Shown here piece after piece: positions 45,250-58,473 of a DNA stretch of 64,000 nucleotides. The DNA comes from Breviolum minutum Mf 1.05b.01. Lineage: Eukaryota; Sar; Dinophyceae; Suessiales; Symbiodiniaceae. The position numbers were made by a program, and so were the translations under genes. Location of the stretch: the NCBI GenBank assembly GCA_000507305.1, contig DF241503.1, positions 1 to 64,000 of the forward strand, written 5' to 3'. The notes below the pieces were generated by a model. It did no database searches, was not told where the DNA came from, and saw only the letters and a list, made by a program, of their open reading frames with translations. Position 1 is the stretch's first letter, and each line of letters begins with the position of its first letter.

Positions 45250-46341
45250 TTAAGAAGTCTCCAAAACATCAACCTGGCCTGGAACCTGAGAACCTTTAAG
45301 AAATTTCCTTGAACCTCTTCCCTTCCACAGTCCTTTGCAAGGTATTTGGATCGGGAGCTTAGTTGCTCCACCCCGCTGCTGTACCCGCTCAAACTCAAGC
45401 CATGCGCCAGAATCTCGTTGGCATTCCATACTGCCTGGTGCAAAGGTCACTGTTTTTTCCCAAGTTCGGCGTGTAGCACTCACTCTGCAGCAGATTGTGC
45501 CAAGACACAGCATTGGCAGAAATGGATTGCAACTGTGCGTTGAAAGGACCCGGAGGCGCTATGGGCAGCTTCTCCCCAAGTGAAGGAGTTCGGTACAGCA
45601 GCAGCACCAACTGCAACGCGGCAAAAGGGTAACAGGGAAGCACGGATTGTGTCACTCTTAAGACGCTTTGCCCACCTCAGTCTCCCCTGTCTTCTGGCCA
45701 CCATCTGCTGAGGCGGCTATGGAGCTAATCAGAAGCCCTTCCTGGGGAACAGAGTGGAAGGCCACCTGAGCAGTGCTCTGCAATGACAAGCATGACAAGC
45801 AGCAATGGGCAGGAGATCAGCTTCCAAAAACTTGGAAAAAAGTCCTGATTTTTTGTTGATGAAAAACACACCTCGTCAATCATCTGGAAGCTGTCTCCAA
45901 TATCTCGGTAAAAGGTGCCATCACCTACAACCAAAGCAGTGGGTTGAAACTTCTGGCATGGTATACTGGCATGGTATACAGAACTGAAACACCATGAACT
46001 GTCTATCAATTCCAAAATGTAATTGAAGAACCTGCACCATGCGTCTTGGACGCTCTGGCATCTGCGGCAACATCCACCAAATCTCTGCACCACTTTTCAA
46101 AGCCCTGGTGCACAAATTGACATGTCCCTGTCATCAGACCCAAAGATCATTCAATAGCTTACAAACAAGAAAATCATGGATATAGACATACACTGTAGAA
46201 CTATCTTGCACACAAAAGTGAAGACGATGTAACATCAGCCATGAAAAAAAAACACTGGCACAACCTTCAGTTTGCCACAGACAAAGGAGCCCTCGCTCCA
46301 AAAATCCTCAATGGGGGTCTCAAGCAGTAAATGAAGGAATG
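45250..46341 (-). CDS. Unrecognised protein, six in-phase exons to a stop codon
   Basis: Exons: 46265-46341 (LHLLLETPIEDFWSEGSF), 45993-46127 (ALKSGAEIWWMLPQMPERP), 45872-45949 (FQPTALVVGDGTFYRDIGD), 45676-45777 (STAQVAFHSVPQEGLLISSI), 45484-45610 (LLLYRTPSLGEKLPIAPPGP) and 45250-45449 (FAPGSMECQRDSGAWLEFE, stop TAA). All donors are GT, acceptors AG, and every joint keeps frame. Further 5' exons probably lie at 46.4-46.8 kb (LDEGLAYVCMALGKRT; FWSPGWMLHQDGMAFGSLDG). The fold is unknown; no known domain was recognised. Confidence 0.6.
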
Positions 46342-47458
46342 CTGAGTCACGATACATTTCAAATGTTGTACATTCTCTGCTCATTTCACTCCCTGCATTC
46401 CAGCTACTAGCGTGTCAATGCCAATGATCAGCTGCGGCAGCACCAATGGTCGCTGGAATCGCACGGAGGCACTGTTCGTTTCCCCAAGGCCATGCAGACG
46501 TAGGCAAGGCCCTCGTCCAGGCTGAGACTCTCCAAAGAAGATGTCTGTCGTTGCCGAGGCTGGCGAAGGACATTTTCCGATCACTTGCCTTACATGGAAA
46601 AAATTTTTGGATGCTGAAAGAACTACCCCTTGGTTTTTGCTTGTAAATTGTAAACAGTTTCAAACAGCACGCTGTTTTGTTGTCCATCCAGGCTGCCAAA
46701 TGCCATGCCATCTTGGTGCAACATCCACCCTGGGCTCCAGAACAGGAAATTCTACGAAGCAAGACGTCATGCGAGTCACGCACAAAGCAATCAATCTGAA
46801 AACCAATTGATTGCCATGAGACGGAAAACCTTCTCCGAAGGACTCAGGCAAAAAGTTGTGGCTAGGTAAAAGCCGCGAAAGCTGGAGTTGGAAGCAACGA
46901 GATCTCGTCCTTTTGGAGCGTCATTCGGGAAGCACGATCACAGGAACTCTGGAACCACAGATGAAAAATATTGAAAAATTGAAAAAGGATGATGCGTCCA
47001 AATTTGAATCTTGCCTTTATTCGCTTTCCTATATTTACTTGGACTGCTACAAAAACTTGGTCTAAGTATCGCCTGCATGAGATGTTAAAGCCTGCATCGA
47101 CCAGCTGAAGCCTGCACAACTGCCAACAAGGAGCCGTTCGGAGAGTGCTTTCTCACCTCTCAACACGATGCGACTCAACCTAACATCACCCTTCATCTCT
47201 TGCTCTGTATTGACTGTATTGAAAAAAAAGACCGAGGGACCAAGCTATAATATACAAGATCTTCCAAAGATTACAGAGGTCCGGATACTCGTATATGATG
47301 CCAAGTTGTTCAAAGCTCAATCCCATCTCTATGTCCATGCCTCTCGTCCTGATAAGAAGTTCTGACATCTTCAAAGCGATATTTTGTTCACCTTAGCTGC
47401 TTGACTTGACTTGCAAAGCAAGACAGTTCAATCAAACAGACAGTCCTTCAAGCGTCTA

Positions 47459-48124
47459 AGTGTATGTTGAGTCAAAACAAAGGAATGGCAAGCATTCCAG
47501 GGATGAACATTGCACACTGGGCATCCGCACGTCTGGAGTTCCAATGAAAAGCTTCGGGATAAAGTCTGCACATTTGCCGAGAGAGCACACCATCAACAAG
47601 ACCCAATGGCTCTCGGGATGAACCTGCACACTGGGGGGATCTACCATGACTCTCTCTATCTGCGCTGAGCTTTCCCTTTGCACTTGCCCAATTTGATCGT
47701 ACAGACCTGGATCTCCAAACCTTTGACAGAAAGGTCCATGTTCAAGAGAGGAGCACCAGCGCATTCTGGGGCTGGTAAGCAGTTCACGTTCATCGACAAC
47801 CTCGCGCCAGATAGGAAGTGAAGCTGCAATTGGAACTTGCTTAGAGAAGCCAAACAGCCAAACCGAGGCTCAAGCAATGCGGTCTCTCAGTTTCAGTACC
47901 TAGGAAAAGGATGGAAAAAGGCAAAAGGTAATCATTTTAGTCAATCTTGTATCATGAGCCAACAGTCGTTTCCATTCTGCAAGTTTATGATTACTTCATT
48001 ACTATCACTACCATGTACTTCCGTTGGCAATGAAATTGTGTCAAGTTGCAACATCACCAGGCTGATCGGAAGGAACTGACACCGCGGCTTGGACCCAGTG
48101 GTTCCCGAGCAACACAGCCACCTC
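47459..48124 (-). CDS. Unrecognised protein, 3' part
   Basis: A large exon, 47459-47823, runs about 121 codons to a stop (LPIWREVVDERELLTSPRMR; DQIGQVQRESSAQIERVMVD; CADFIPKLFIGTPDVRM). It follows a CCAATTGCAG acceptor. An upstream exon at about 48049-48124 reads AVLLGNHWVQAAVSVPSDQP and ends at a GTGATG donor. The link between the two is inferred from order only. No family recognised. Confidence 0.5.
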
Positions 48125-48524
48125 TAATGGGAAACACAAGGCGGCACCCATGGCTTTTGATCCTGTTTGCTGGTGAACAACTACCAGGTGTCAAGATGTC
48201 ACTGCAGATGTCACTGCTCCATGTGAAGGTAAAGAAAAAGTCAGAAGTGCTGAATGTTTGCGATCCCATTCCTGAAAGAAGTTGGAGGCAGCTTTGTTAT
48301 TAACTGGATGGACCCGATGGAAAGGGTAGCATCTTAGCAGGAACTTGTGAGGCTGTCTGGTGCATGGCTGCGGGAATGGAAAGGTTCAACTGTATGTATC
48401 AAACACACAAGTGGACATCTCATGTCTCAGAGAGGTCCAAAAGTTAAACTCAAGAATCCAAAAAAACTGCACATGTCACCCATCCCTATGCTTTTTGAAG
48501 CCAAAAATACGCTTTCATTTATGG

Positions 48525-48693
48525 TTTCATATGCTTTCATGGCAAAAGTTGAAGGCGTTCCTAAGGCTTCCGGCTCCAAGAGGACAGCAGTGCACAGGTC
48601 GAAGGTTTCTAAACCAACTAAGCTGAGCCTCAGAGAAGCCATCAACAGGCTCGAACGTGGGACACTGGAACACCAGACTGGAAAACCAAACGG
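48525..48693 (-). CDS. Candidate exon, unknown protein
   Basis: After a GGTTTTCCAG acceptor one frame reads LVFQCPTFEPVDGFSEAQLS, then WFRNLRPVHCCPLGAGSL. It is more protein-like than the 149-residue plus-strand frame across it, but other minus frames are also open. Confidence 0.35.
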
Positions 48694-48799
48694 TGTCCTA
48701 TTCCAAGTTATGATGAATCCATCAACCAAAACAAATTCTGGCCGGCAACCATTGACAAGGAATCAGTGTCATGATGAGTTACGTAACAAAAGCTAGTAC

Positions 48800-51700
48800 T
48801 TCTAGACGTCGCCGCTCCTGAAAAGAGCAAAATTAAGTTCTGAACCCTGTTTTTTTGGACTTCACCACTTCCTGTCTTCAGCTCGCAGGGAGTCTATAAA
48901 CACAAGGCTTCTATAAACACCATCAAGCACAAAAACAGGTATCGTTCAAGGGTGGAATCATGTCCTGCCAGAATTTCTGCAAGGCTGCAGCTGCACCTTG
49001 AGCATCTTGCTGTGCCTATAGAGCTGATGAAAAATCCACAAGTGGAAAACTCTCCACAAGGCAACAGTGAAACTCACAGCATCTCCACCTCAGCACCAAA
49101 GAGTTCCACCGCAGATAGATCCACAATGCCAGCCTCCATCATTCAGAAAATGGCAGCGAGACGCAACCCCACGACCAACCAGTCCTGCCTGTACTGCATC
49201 AAGCAACCGTCCATTGAGAGACTGAAAAGGCTCCTGGCAAAATGGAAATGGACCGCACACTGAACCCGAATAGTGTGAGACTGCCCATCGAAATACCGCA
49301 GACTGATTAGTCAAGAGTCTTTTCAAATTTCTCCGTGTGTGAACTGCTATTTTTTTCGAGTGTCGCCTTGATCTTGCTGCCACCAAAGCAAAGTCCAGCG
49401 AACGCCTAGCTCAAGAGTTTCACAAAACTTCGACGCAAATTCCAATCAAGGCTGGTTGAGGGCACCACCATTCAAGAGCAAGTCATCAAGTCATCCGGAC
49501 GTGCATTGCTCGAGAAGCTCTCAAGTCTCAAGGTGAAGGTCCAGAGCATGATTTCTCTAAGTTTGAAGTGGATTTAAAATTCTTGAAGCACAAAATTTCT
49601 GCTAAGCATTGAAAAAAGATGAAAAAAGATAAGAGTGTCCCAATTCTGTGGTCTGCCAAGTGATATGTTTCCAAGTGCACCTTAAATCGCAAAAGGCGGC
49701 AGCGAAATGGGACTTACAAGCAAGAGAATGGCCAGAAAAGGCAGCCACAACTTGCACCAGAATGCCACCAACAAGAGTAAGCACCAAGCACTAAAATAAT
49801 CTAAAATAGTCATCATACCTATGACTTACGACATCTTATGACTGATATGCCGCATGCCAATCTATCTTTTTCCTTTGGCAGGGTTCATGCCGCAAACAGT
49901 ACAGTTTACGCGCCAGCCACTTGGTGAACTGTCGCCAAAACACAATGCCGAAGTCCATGAAGGCCACCATGCATTTCCATGCCATGTATTCCTATGCTGT
50001 CTCCGGTCCATGTATTCAAGCAGAATCCTCCATGGCTTTGACTGTGCAAACAAAACCTAGGCAATTGCTTGTCTTACACAATCGCAAGACAGTGGAGCCA
50101 GTGGAGCTCTCTTGATGGCTCTGAAAATTTGGGATTTGCGATTTAAAAAAATCATCTCAAGTCCCATCAAAGACAGCTCCACGCTCGGTCATGCTAGGTC
50201 TTGCCAAAGGACATACGAATCGAAAGCGGAAGGGGATCCCATAGGTTTGAAAACCACTGCAAAGTTTTCTCGATGAAGCAAGTTTAATCAACCCTTGGTA
50301 TTGTTGCTCTGAAACGGATCAATTATTGCAGCGGATTTGAACACAAACCTTGGCGAATAATTTGGTGAGTTCAGCAGGCTGCATTCATGGGCATCCTTCA
50401 GACGTCTTTGTGACGTCTAAAAAAGACCCCTGGAGGAAAGGTCAAAACGGGGCATGTTTTATCAACCATTGCCCATCGAAACAGCTTTCTCCACATCAGA
50501 GTTGCCTCTTTCCATCTGCAGACTCTCTGAATGTTGCTTTCAACTTGTGTAAAAGAATGCTTGGTGGAATATGGTGGAATCCTCCTTCATATGGAGACTT
50601 AAGATCGGAAAGGCTGGATGCAATGCTCTGTGTGTTTGCAAGAAGCACGGACGGCGAAAGCCACTGCCGCAGGGCCAAGATTATGCAAGCTGTTCCTCCG
50701 AAGCGAATTGTGGATGCAGGATTCTCCCGGCTATGCTCATGATATCATCATGATCATGACCAGCTCACAAGAGAACGTGAAGCTGATCAGCCCAGAGAGC
50801 CAAAATCTTCCAGGAGCCCCGCATCTTGGTGCATAGGCGCTTCTGAAGCCATCAGAGAGAAACCTTTTCGTAGCGCATGCATTCTCGGCCTGCCTTTACA
50901 CAGCAATGGTCGTCCAACATTCTAGCATAAACAAACCACTCATCGCTCGCTGTGGTCTTTCTGTCACTCAATGCACATTGAGAATCATTGAAGCATATCA
51001 GCATATCAACAAAAAAAAACACGCATTGTAAGACCCCAGGAGCGATACAAGATCGAAATTAATAAACATGATACCTCTGCCGTGGAAAATTCAGGGATTT
51101 GCAAATGCAGGGATGCAGCTCGATCCTAGACATTGCGAGTTCAGGGCTCCTTCCTCCAGCTCAATGAACAGTAAGCTACGTGCATACATGAGCCAGACTG
51201 AGAAGGACCTGACAAATCCCAACATTGGGTTGCCTCTCATTGTGAGTACTGCAACCAGCCTACGAAATCTACTATAAATTCACATGACATTGAAAGCTTC
51301 AATGCTGATGCAGAAGCCAAATTTGTGCGTCTCGGCTTAGTGAATTCCTGCCACAATACGTCCATATCCTGCACGGTTCCCAGCAGGAAAGCGAGGCATT
51401 TCAAGCACAACCAGCAACCAACAAGGGGTTGTTCAGTGTGGGAAATAATTGTACAAGTGACACTGCATGAAGCAATGTTTCCTCACATCAAATGAACCAA
51501 CAACATCCATCAACCAAGTCACTGGAGCGCTGTAGTCGATTCTGATTTTGCTGAAGGATTCTCAGCGCTTGCGTCCTCAAAATGAAACCCAGGTGAAGCT
51601 ACCTTGTTGATAAGGATGGTGAAAAATGATGTGATTGTCAAATGTTCAGATCCACACGTGTTTTCATTTCGTCCTGTCAACTCCTTCAAGGACCTGCAAA

Positions 51701-52170
51701 ACCTCTCTTGCTGCTGCATGCCCATGGCGACTACATGCCAAGCGAATCAGTACGGAGGGCTCCTGTCCAGTCGGTCAGAACACGAAGACTTTGTTGCAAA
51801 AAGCTTCCGAAACTATTTCCTCGCAAAGTGCCGCAACTGCTTTTGTATTGCTTCGTCCGTTATCCCACCTGCATGATCGCTTTTGCAAGCGACGTACGGC
51901 TTGGTTGTCTGGCAGTGGTCATTGCGCAACTTACAACAGCTGCACCATAGACATCAGAGCCTCACATGTTTATTAGATGCTGTTTCATGATGCTTCACAC
52001 TGTTTCAGGAGAACAACGCAGTGCAGCACTTGATTCCCAGCTCCCAGTCGCCAAGGCACTCAAGTTGGGAAGATGCTCCTGTCACGACTCGCTGCCAAAG
52101 CGGCACAATGCCAACTACCAATCTTTCTTAGTCCCAAAACACTGCCCAGCTCCTCTAAAGCACGACACAA
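48800..52170. other. No firmly supported gene
   Basis: This stretch lies downstream of the PUF exons and probably holds its last exons, for example after GATCATGCAG at about 51870 and the short piece ending in a GTAAGT donor near 51930. Plus-strand frames at 48.9-49.3 and 50.35-50.74 kb are open but lack splice or domain support. Confidence 0.35.
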
Positions 52171-52175
52171 CTCAC

Positions 52176-53540
52176 CCTGTAGCGAGCTGTGCTGGAGAAT
52201 ATGCTGCATCACCTAAGCAAGCATTGTTGTGATCTTATAGCTCGAAACTCGTGGAAAAACATGGAAAACAACACCCAATCGGGTTGATTGATTCAATTGA
52301 TTCGTATGGTTCTACTGCCTGATTTGATTTCAAACAGTTGGTACTCCACTGCTGAAAACATTCCCCAAGTCACGTAGTTGCCGTAGGCATGGCAAGAAAT
52401 TGGCAGCACATCTGCAATCAGCAGTCGCCTCTTGAGCTCAGGGTCATGAGCTCAATTCAGTGCACCAAGTGAGACAATGTGCAAACCCCTTTGCACATGG
52501 AAAAATATTTTGATCCCGAAACTTACTTCAAAAACACCTGATTTCACCTACCAATCTCTGCAAGAATATGTTTGAGGTGAATCTGGATGTGACTGAGTTT
52601 AGCCAGGTTGCAACAGCCCTGCTGTCTGTTCAAGTGGGCATCTCTCTATCAGTCGCTGTACAATCCGACATGCATACCTCATAGCAAAGGATGGCACAGC
52701 CAGGTAAGTCACAACCAGGCACATGGGAAAGAAGGAAATTTGCAAAATTTGACGACGAGAAGTGACCATTCAATTTTGCAAATTGGTCTCATTTTGCAAA
52801 ACAAACATACCAAGATCACGTAACCAGTCATCTGAAATGCAGCCAAGAGTCTTGTGCCTAGCTGCTTGAGAAGCTAGCCGCTGACGCATTAGGACATCCA
52901 GGATGAACTGAGCATGGTTAGGATGCATCGCCTGGGTGATGAGAAAGAGGTTTGTGTTTACAAAAAAGTGTTGAATGACCACGCAAACGTGACAAACGTG
53001 TTAAGTTCAGCTGAGAAACAAGGATACATTTCTGAAGTACATGATTGGCGTGTGGACAGCACGCGGCATCCCAGACCTTGGATAGAGATACTCATTTTGA
53101 AGACAAGGTTGTTGAAAATCACGTGGGATTTCTATGCCTTGGGCCTTGGGCCTTGACTTGATTTTGAAAACTTGCAACTAAGTGACATGGTCTTGAAGCT
53201 CAGCAGCTATTCGCAGCTGTATATCTTCATCAGCTACTTCAATTGCATGCTGAACCTCACGACATCCTGCTGCATCCTGGGAATATTCCCAAACACGACC
53301 AAGCACGGAGATGCCCATGGGTGAGTATTCCTTCTTTGGAGGTTTCACTTCTGCCTTAGCCTTGGAAGAGGCGGAAGTCGTACTCGCTTCAAAGACTTTT
53401 GGAGTGACTCCTTTAGGTCGCAAGTGATCTGGCAGGTAGCTAGACCAAGGAGCAGTGCTACCTTGCTCCAAACGTCCAAGCAATACCTTCACGGGAAAGG
53501 TTTGACGAGCAGGTTCACTCATTTCGAGACTTTTTAAGCC
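52176..53540 (-). CDS. Pumilio-family (PUF) RNA-binding protein, five exons identified
   Basis: Exons: 53187-53540, 52852-52931, 52604-52677, 52374-52450 and 52176-52212. They join in phase into successive PUF repeats: VWEYSQDAAGCREVQHAIE; AMHPNHAQFILDVLM; KYACRIVQRLIERCPLEQ; ISCHAYGNYVMQHILQHSS. Each PUF repeat binds one RNA base, usually in mRNA 3' UTRs, and the family controls translation and decay. The repeat order (S-x-x-C-R-x-x-Q, N-H-x-x-Q, C-R-x-x-Q, N-Y-x-x-Q cores) is that of the family. Two introns need GA and GC donors (after 52852 and 52604). The protein may start at the ATG at 53522. Later exons are missing. Confidence 0.8.
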
Positions 53541-53714
53541 CTCAAAACATCAATGTTCTACTCACCTCCAGTAAGTGCAAATGCCTGCGGATATCACAGA
53601 GATGAAAGACAGATAAGCATTCTGTGTCTGAGTTGGATATTAGATTGGATGACATTTGTGTGACATAGAGGCACAAGTAACAAAATGGGAATCCACAGCG
53701 ACATTCGAAACATT

Positions 53715-55767
53715 TCAATTGGCAGAGTCTTTTTTAGCTTGAAGTTGGAAAAGGGTCTCTTCTGCCAATGGCCTGAGTGCATGCACACAGTTCGATGCAT
53801 CTGAAGAAAGGCTCCACATTTCACTGTGGAAACAACTCAATTTGAGTCTTTCTGCAAGCGTTCAAAGACATCAACCCAAATGAATATAGCCCTTTGCAAA
53901 GTTCCTGGGCTCCTGGCTACTGTGAAGAGACGCTTCAAAGAGGCGCCAAATGAGCCACCCGGTGCCTCAAAACACGTGAAAGAGTGTGGTTGAAACTGAA
54001 ACCATACTATTCAACACCAGCCTCATAGGAATCATGACCTGCACCAGAATCACAAGTTCCAGGTGAAGTTTACCACTCCGAACTTTGACTCTCCCATGAC
54101 TGGGTCCACTTGGAAAACCTCAACGCACCTCCAGCTCGATACCATTTATTCTCAGTCTCAGTAGCTTCCACTGCCTCCAAACTGGGAATCACAACGCAAA
54201 GTCCAAGATCTCAGCAGAGTCAAATTGATGTCATAATTTCCCATCAGCATTTCCCACTTGCCTGTTGTAAGGCCTTCAACTCTTGGCGACGGTGGAGTCG
54301 AGCTTCATCTACCTGGAACAACCAACCCACACAACATGTGCAGTTTAAACCATGGGATTTGGCACCTTGTGATGTGTTTGAAGATTGAATTTTTGCAAAA
54401 ACCTATGGAAAAAAGAGGAAAAACCAAGCGAAAAAGAACTAAAGTCATTTCAAATTTCAGTTCAGTTCCCAACTTCCAAAGTCTCACTTTTAACGGAGTC
54501 CGGGGTCCTCAGCCAGGAGCTCGGCCAGCTCGACCTTTGCTTCCTTGAGGGCTTCCGTCTCTGGACCATCTCGTGCCCACTCACGGATGCATCCCTTGGT
54601 TTCACAATGCTGAATGTAAAAACCAAGCCTGGCAGAATTGGTGTACTTGACAATTGACCTCACTAGATCTCTCTTTGGAGAATGAGTTAGAACTACAGGA
54701 TCGGAGTGGATCCTTCGCAAAGTACTAGCCATGTGCCCCGACCGTTGCAAGTTGAGTCTGCCTAGCAGCTGCAGCTGCAGCTGCCGCTTTGGCAGCATCA
54801 AGCTGCTCGCGCCTCAATTCGGCGCTACTGTGAACACATCACTTTTGACACTGTCTTTGTTTGTCACATGCAAACTCTGATGCTAAGGCCACCTACTCTT
54901 CAAGCTGCGCCTCGCGCTGTTCTTTCAGCTGCTGATGGTGCTCCTGCACAAGGTGTGCGAGACATGTTGGTAACCGCAACAGGATTGAATCAGGTACCAC
55001 GACTATACACTAGCAGAAAGACTACAGGACACATAAGGGAGGAATTTGGGACTCGTTCAAAGAAGACTGCAGAAAGACTACAGCACAATAAGAACACAGA
55101 AAGACCCTGGGAAGGATACACAAAAGACCGGAGGAAGATTACAAGAGAAGACTACTCAGTACGAAAATAGGACAACAAGAGACATGATGATAAAGAGCTA
55201 AAAGTACCTTGGGATCACCCCACAACCATTGGGCGTATCACCGGTTGCCTTCAGAGTCTGAAGAGCTCTCCCAGCAGCAGTCGCACGAGCTGCCGAGGCC
55301 GCTCGAGTACCTGGGGTATGTGGCATATGCACATGGAGAAACCAAGGATATAGATATTTATCATAAATAAAGGTAAATAAACCAAATATGAATACGCCAA
55401 AATGCTTGTAACAAAAAAAATAACATGTTTACAATCTGTAATTCTAAAATGGCATGATTGTCGATTGCGTGCAGAAGAAGCCAATGATCTGGTCTCTCAA
55501 AAAGTCGTGAGCTTCTTGATCTTACAGTCCAGCAGTATTTCCAGTCTACATAGCTTGGATTCCAGTTCAATGAATCAATCCGTCAGGTGCACCAGCGGCA
55601 GCGTCAGCCAATCGCTGCTCCTCAACAAAGGCTATCTGACTACAAAGGCTATACGGCAGGGTACGATACACGCTATGCGGCTATACATCCCACAATCTCA
55701 CCGTCCTCTGCCATCTCGCGTGGCAGTTCTATCAGGGCTGCTTTCAGGGCACGTAGTGCCTCCGCAC
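53715..55767 (-). CDS. Ala/Gln-rich coiled-coil protein built from very short exons
   Basis: Exons: 55702-55767 (EALRALKAALIELPREMAED), about 55581-55620 (EQRLADAAAGAPD), 55242-55310 (AASAARATAAGRALQTLKAT), 54897-54943 (EHHQQLKEQREAQLEE), 54730-54827 (SAELRREQLDAAKAAAAAAA), 54508-54569 (ETEALKEAKVELAELLAE) and 54262-54312 (VDEARLHRRQELKALQQ). The last four join in phase. Donors after 54730 and 54262 are GC (the latter GCAAGT), after 54508 GA. A likely terminal exon is 53715-53851 (ALRPLAEETLFQLQAKK). The chain looks like one long helix. Function unknown. Confidence 0.6.
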
Positions 55768-56074
55768 CTCAGTTGTCAGATGTACCCTTCCCCAAAGAAA
55801 GGAGCTTTCAAAATTCAAAAATCAAGAAACAGTAGGTGTACAGACTCACGGTAAAATCAGCTCAAATGTCATGTACGATGTGCTATAGAAGTTCTATCTC
55901 TTGGAGCCCAGGGAATCTATGTATTGCTTGCAGCTAAAAGTGGAAATCATAATAAACACATATCACCAACAGTGGAACAATACATTGCAACTTCTATGAC
56001 TTGCGTAAAATTCACTTTCAGGCTCAGAAATTTGGGAAAACAATTAGCCTGAAATGAAAGTCCCAGCCTCACTC

Positions 56075-56612
56075 TCCCCCAAAGGTTGCCATTCGACTCC
56101 AAGGGACGACCTTGACGCTTTCCTTGTTCCTCCTCCAGCTGCGCCTGCGGACACTGTCACAGATCATGCAGCTAAATTGCAGTACCAAGAAAATCAAAAA
56201 ATGGATCGTTTCCCTTGATATTGGTTCACTTGATTCACTTGATTCACTCTTCACTATCAAAAATTGATGGTGTACCAGTATCTCTAGGAACTTTACCGAT
56301 GGCCAAATGCCCAGATCGGATCTTACAAGGATCTCCGCACACTAAAGATACACCAAGCAAGCTGATTGGAGGGGCCATCAGCTTCCTAGATCTTTCATTT
56401 CACTCTGCAGGATCCTCACCTGTAGGTCTTTGGCAACCTCATCAAGGCCTGTCGAACCGAGTTTTCTCGGCATCCAATTTCATGGTATCACAACTGTCCG
56501 AGTTCTGCCTGGTCCATCTGGCAAACCTCAGCTAGTTGCAATTTTTACCTTTTCAATGCAGTCGTTATCACCGAAGTCCGCTAAGAACATGGCTGGCCAT
56601 GAAGCTGGCGAC
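56075..56612 (-). CDS. Candidate exons upstream of the coiled-coil gene
   Basis: Exon 56549-56612 reads SPASWPAMFLADFGDNDCIE and ends at a GTAAAA donor. An exon starting at 56144 after GTCCGCAG reads AQLEEEQGKRQGRPLESNG. The second has the same helical style as the gene at 53.7-55.8 kb and may be its 5' part. Confidence 0.4.
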
Positions 56613-57110
56613 CTCATCAGCCGTCCGACCTGATCATCTCTGGGTGAAAAGGGAAAAGACTCCAACCAACAACTGCACCAACTGCACCAACTGCACCAAA
56701 CTGAGCTTCCCATCCAGTCACCAAGAGTCCAGGACCTGAAGGAACTGAAGGAACTGAAGGACCTGCGAGTCATGAATTTCAGGTGCCCAAAACCACCCAA
56801 CATTCACACTGACAATGCCTGAAGAACTTTCTGATGGATTCTGCACTGGTAACCTTAGACGGGGAGTGGCAAGAAGCACTGGGTACTCAGGCACCCGCCA
56901 CCCTTGCTCCCCTTCAGCACTGTCAATAAGGTGCAGGCGCCGAATGTGACGGAGATTGGTCAAAGCCTCACAAGACTTTCAGGAAAACTGCCTATACTTA
57001 AACCCCAAATTGAACTTTTGAGATGATACACGCAAAAACCCTTCTGTCACAATTCTCAAAGTGAGGCCTCTGTCATCAAAGTCCATTCTCCTGTCACTGT
57101 AGCCTGGTAC

Positions 57111-57210
57111 CTGCATGAAGTGCGAGCATTTGGTTCCCTTGAGAAGACTGGCAAAGGCATGCGCACATCTGTGTAGGCAGAAAGCATTGGCATTTCTCCA
57201 GACATTGCGC
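57111..57210 (-). CDS. Candidate Cys/His-containing exon
   Basis: Between GACTTGCCAG and CATGCAG|GTACCA one frame reads NVWRNANAFCLHRCAHAFAS, then LLKGTKCSHFMQ. All three frames are open over part of it, so the call is weak. Confidence 0.3.
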
Positions 57211-58473
57211 CTGGCAAGTCTGGGACACTGTGTCCGCTCAACACTCGCACTGACAAGTTTCGCCGACAGGGCCTACTGCAAATGGATCAGCGGCCATTGG
57301 CGGAAAAGGCTCCAAAGAGTTGTCCACCTTGTGTATGAAGCAGTTTAACACTCAAGCTTGACATGACGACTCGAAGGCAATCTAAACTAAAAGACAAGAT
57401 CCATTTCCACTAGCAAAGACCTGCCTGGTGTCGAAGAATTGGTTTGAACCAACCCTTTCTGGGTGGAAATTACTATGGTCTTTGATAGCTGATAGCACCA
57501 AGATGAAAATCAAACTAAGCCTCGCACGAACGTTCCTATGGCCTCGGAAATGACCTCAAGTGAAGTCATCAGCAATGCTAACATGGCAGACATGTGCAAC
57601 ATCTTCAAACATCTTGTAACATGGGCACACCAGGATCCGGTCCTCCCCCGCTGCCACAGGAGCCCGAGCCTGCCCCAGTCGCTCATGACATGCACAGTCA
57701 CAGACAAACACGACAGACACACTTTGCACAACAAACACACGCCAGGAGCACCACACTTCCCAGGAAGTTGCCCTCAAAGTGTCGGCGCTCAATTCCATCA
57801 CCTCGCAACTTTCTCACCAATCAATGTTGTCAAAGCGTGGAGTTAACTTACACCACTGACACCCAGCTGCGATTGTTTTTTTCTGTTGGGCCATTGCAGC
57901 TGCTTCCCGACCAACGATGCCATCTTGGCCACCATACAGCCTCAATATCAAGGCACATGCAAAAAACACGTCAGTCTAGGTGCGCGAATGGTTCTAGGTG
58001 CGTCAGTCAGACTGGGTATTTGAGTACTTGTCTTGTCAAACACAGCAAGACGAAGAAGTATGTACACTGAATCAGACCTGCAACTTTCACTTGGAAGCTA
58101 TTCACTTGCTCATATTTGTGCTAAGGCTCAGAAAAAGACAACGGTCAATCTTCTCCTGTAACCATCTTGGTGCTGCTTTGGAGTGCTCCAGCAAAATTGA
58201 GGTCATGTCAAAAAGGCCTTGCTCGTTACCTTCAAAGCCCCAATTCTCCAGGATAGGTCGCTGGACCTCCAAAGACAGGTAGCTACATATCCCAAACGTT
58301 TCTCACTGAACTAATCCAGTTCCGGAAAGATGCCTGGAATCCTCACTTGAAACACTTCCTTTTATTGTTCACATTACGAGCAGAATAAAAGTATATATAT
58401 ATATAATCATTTTATTGAAGTAGTAGTATACAGTATACAGTATACATCATCCTTGTTGTGCGCATCATCTTCA

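Noticed and set aside
48347..48796. Plus-strand 149-codon frame
   Set aside because: No domain or splice support; a minus-strand exon with an acceptor lies within it. Still the least certain rejection.
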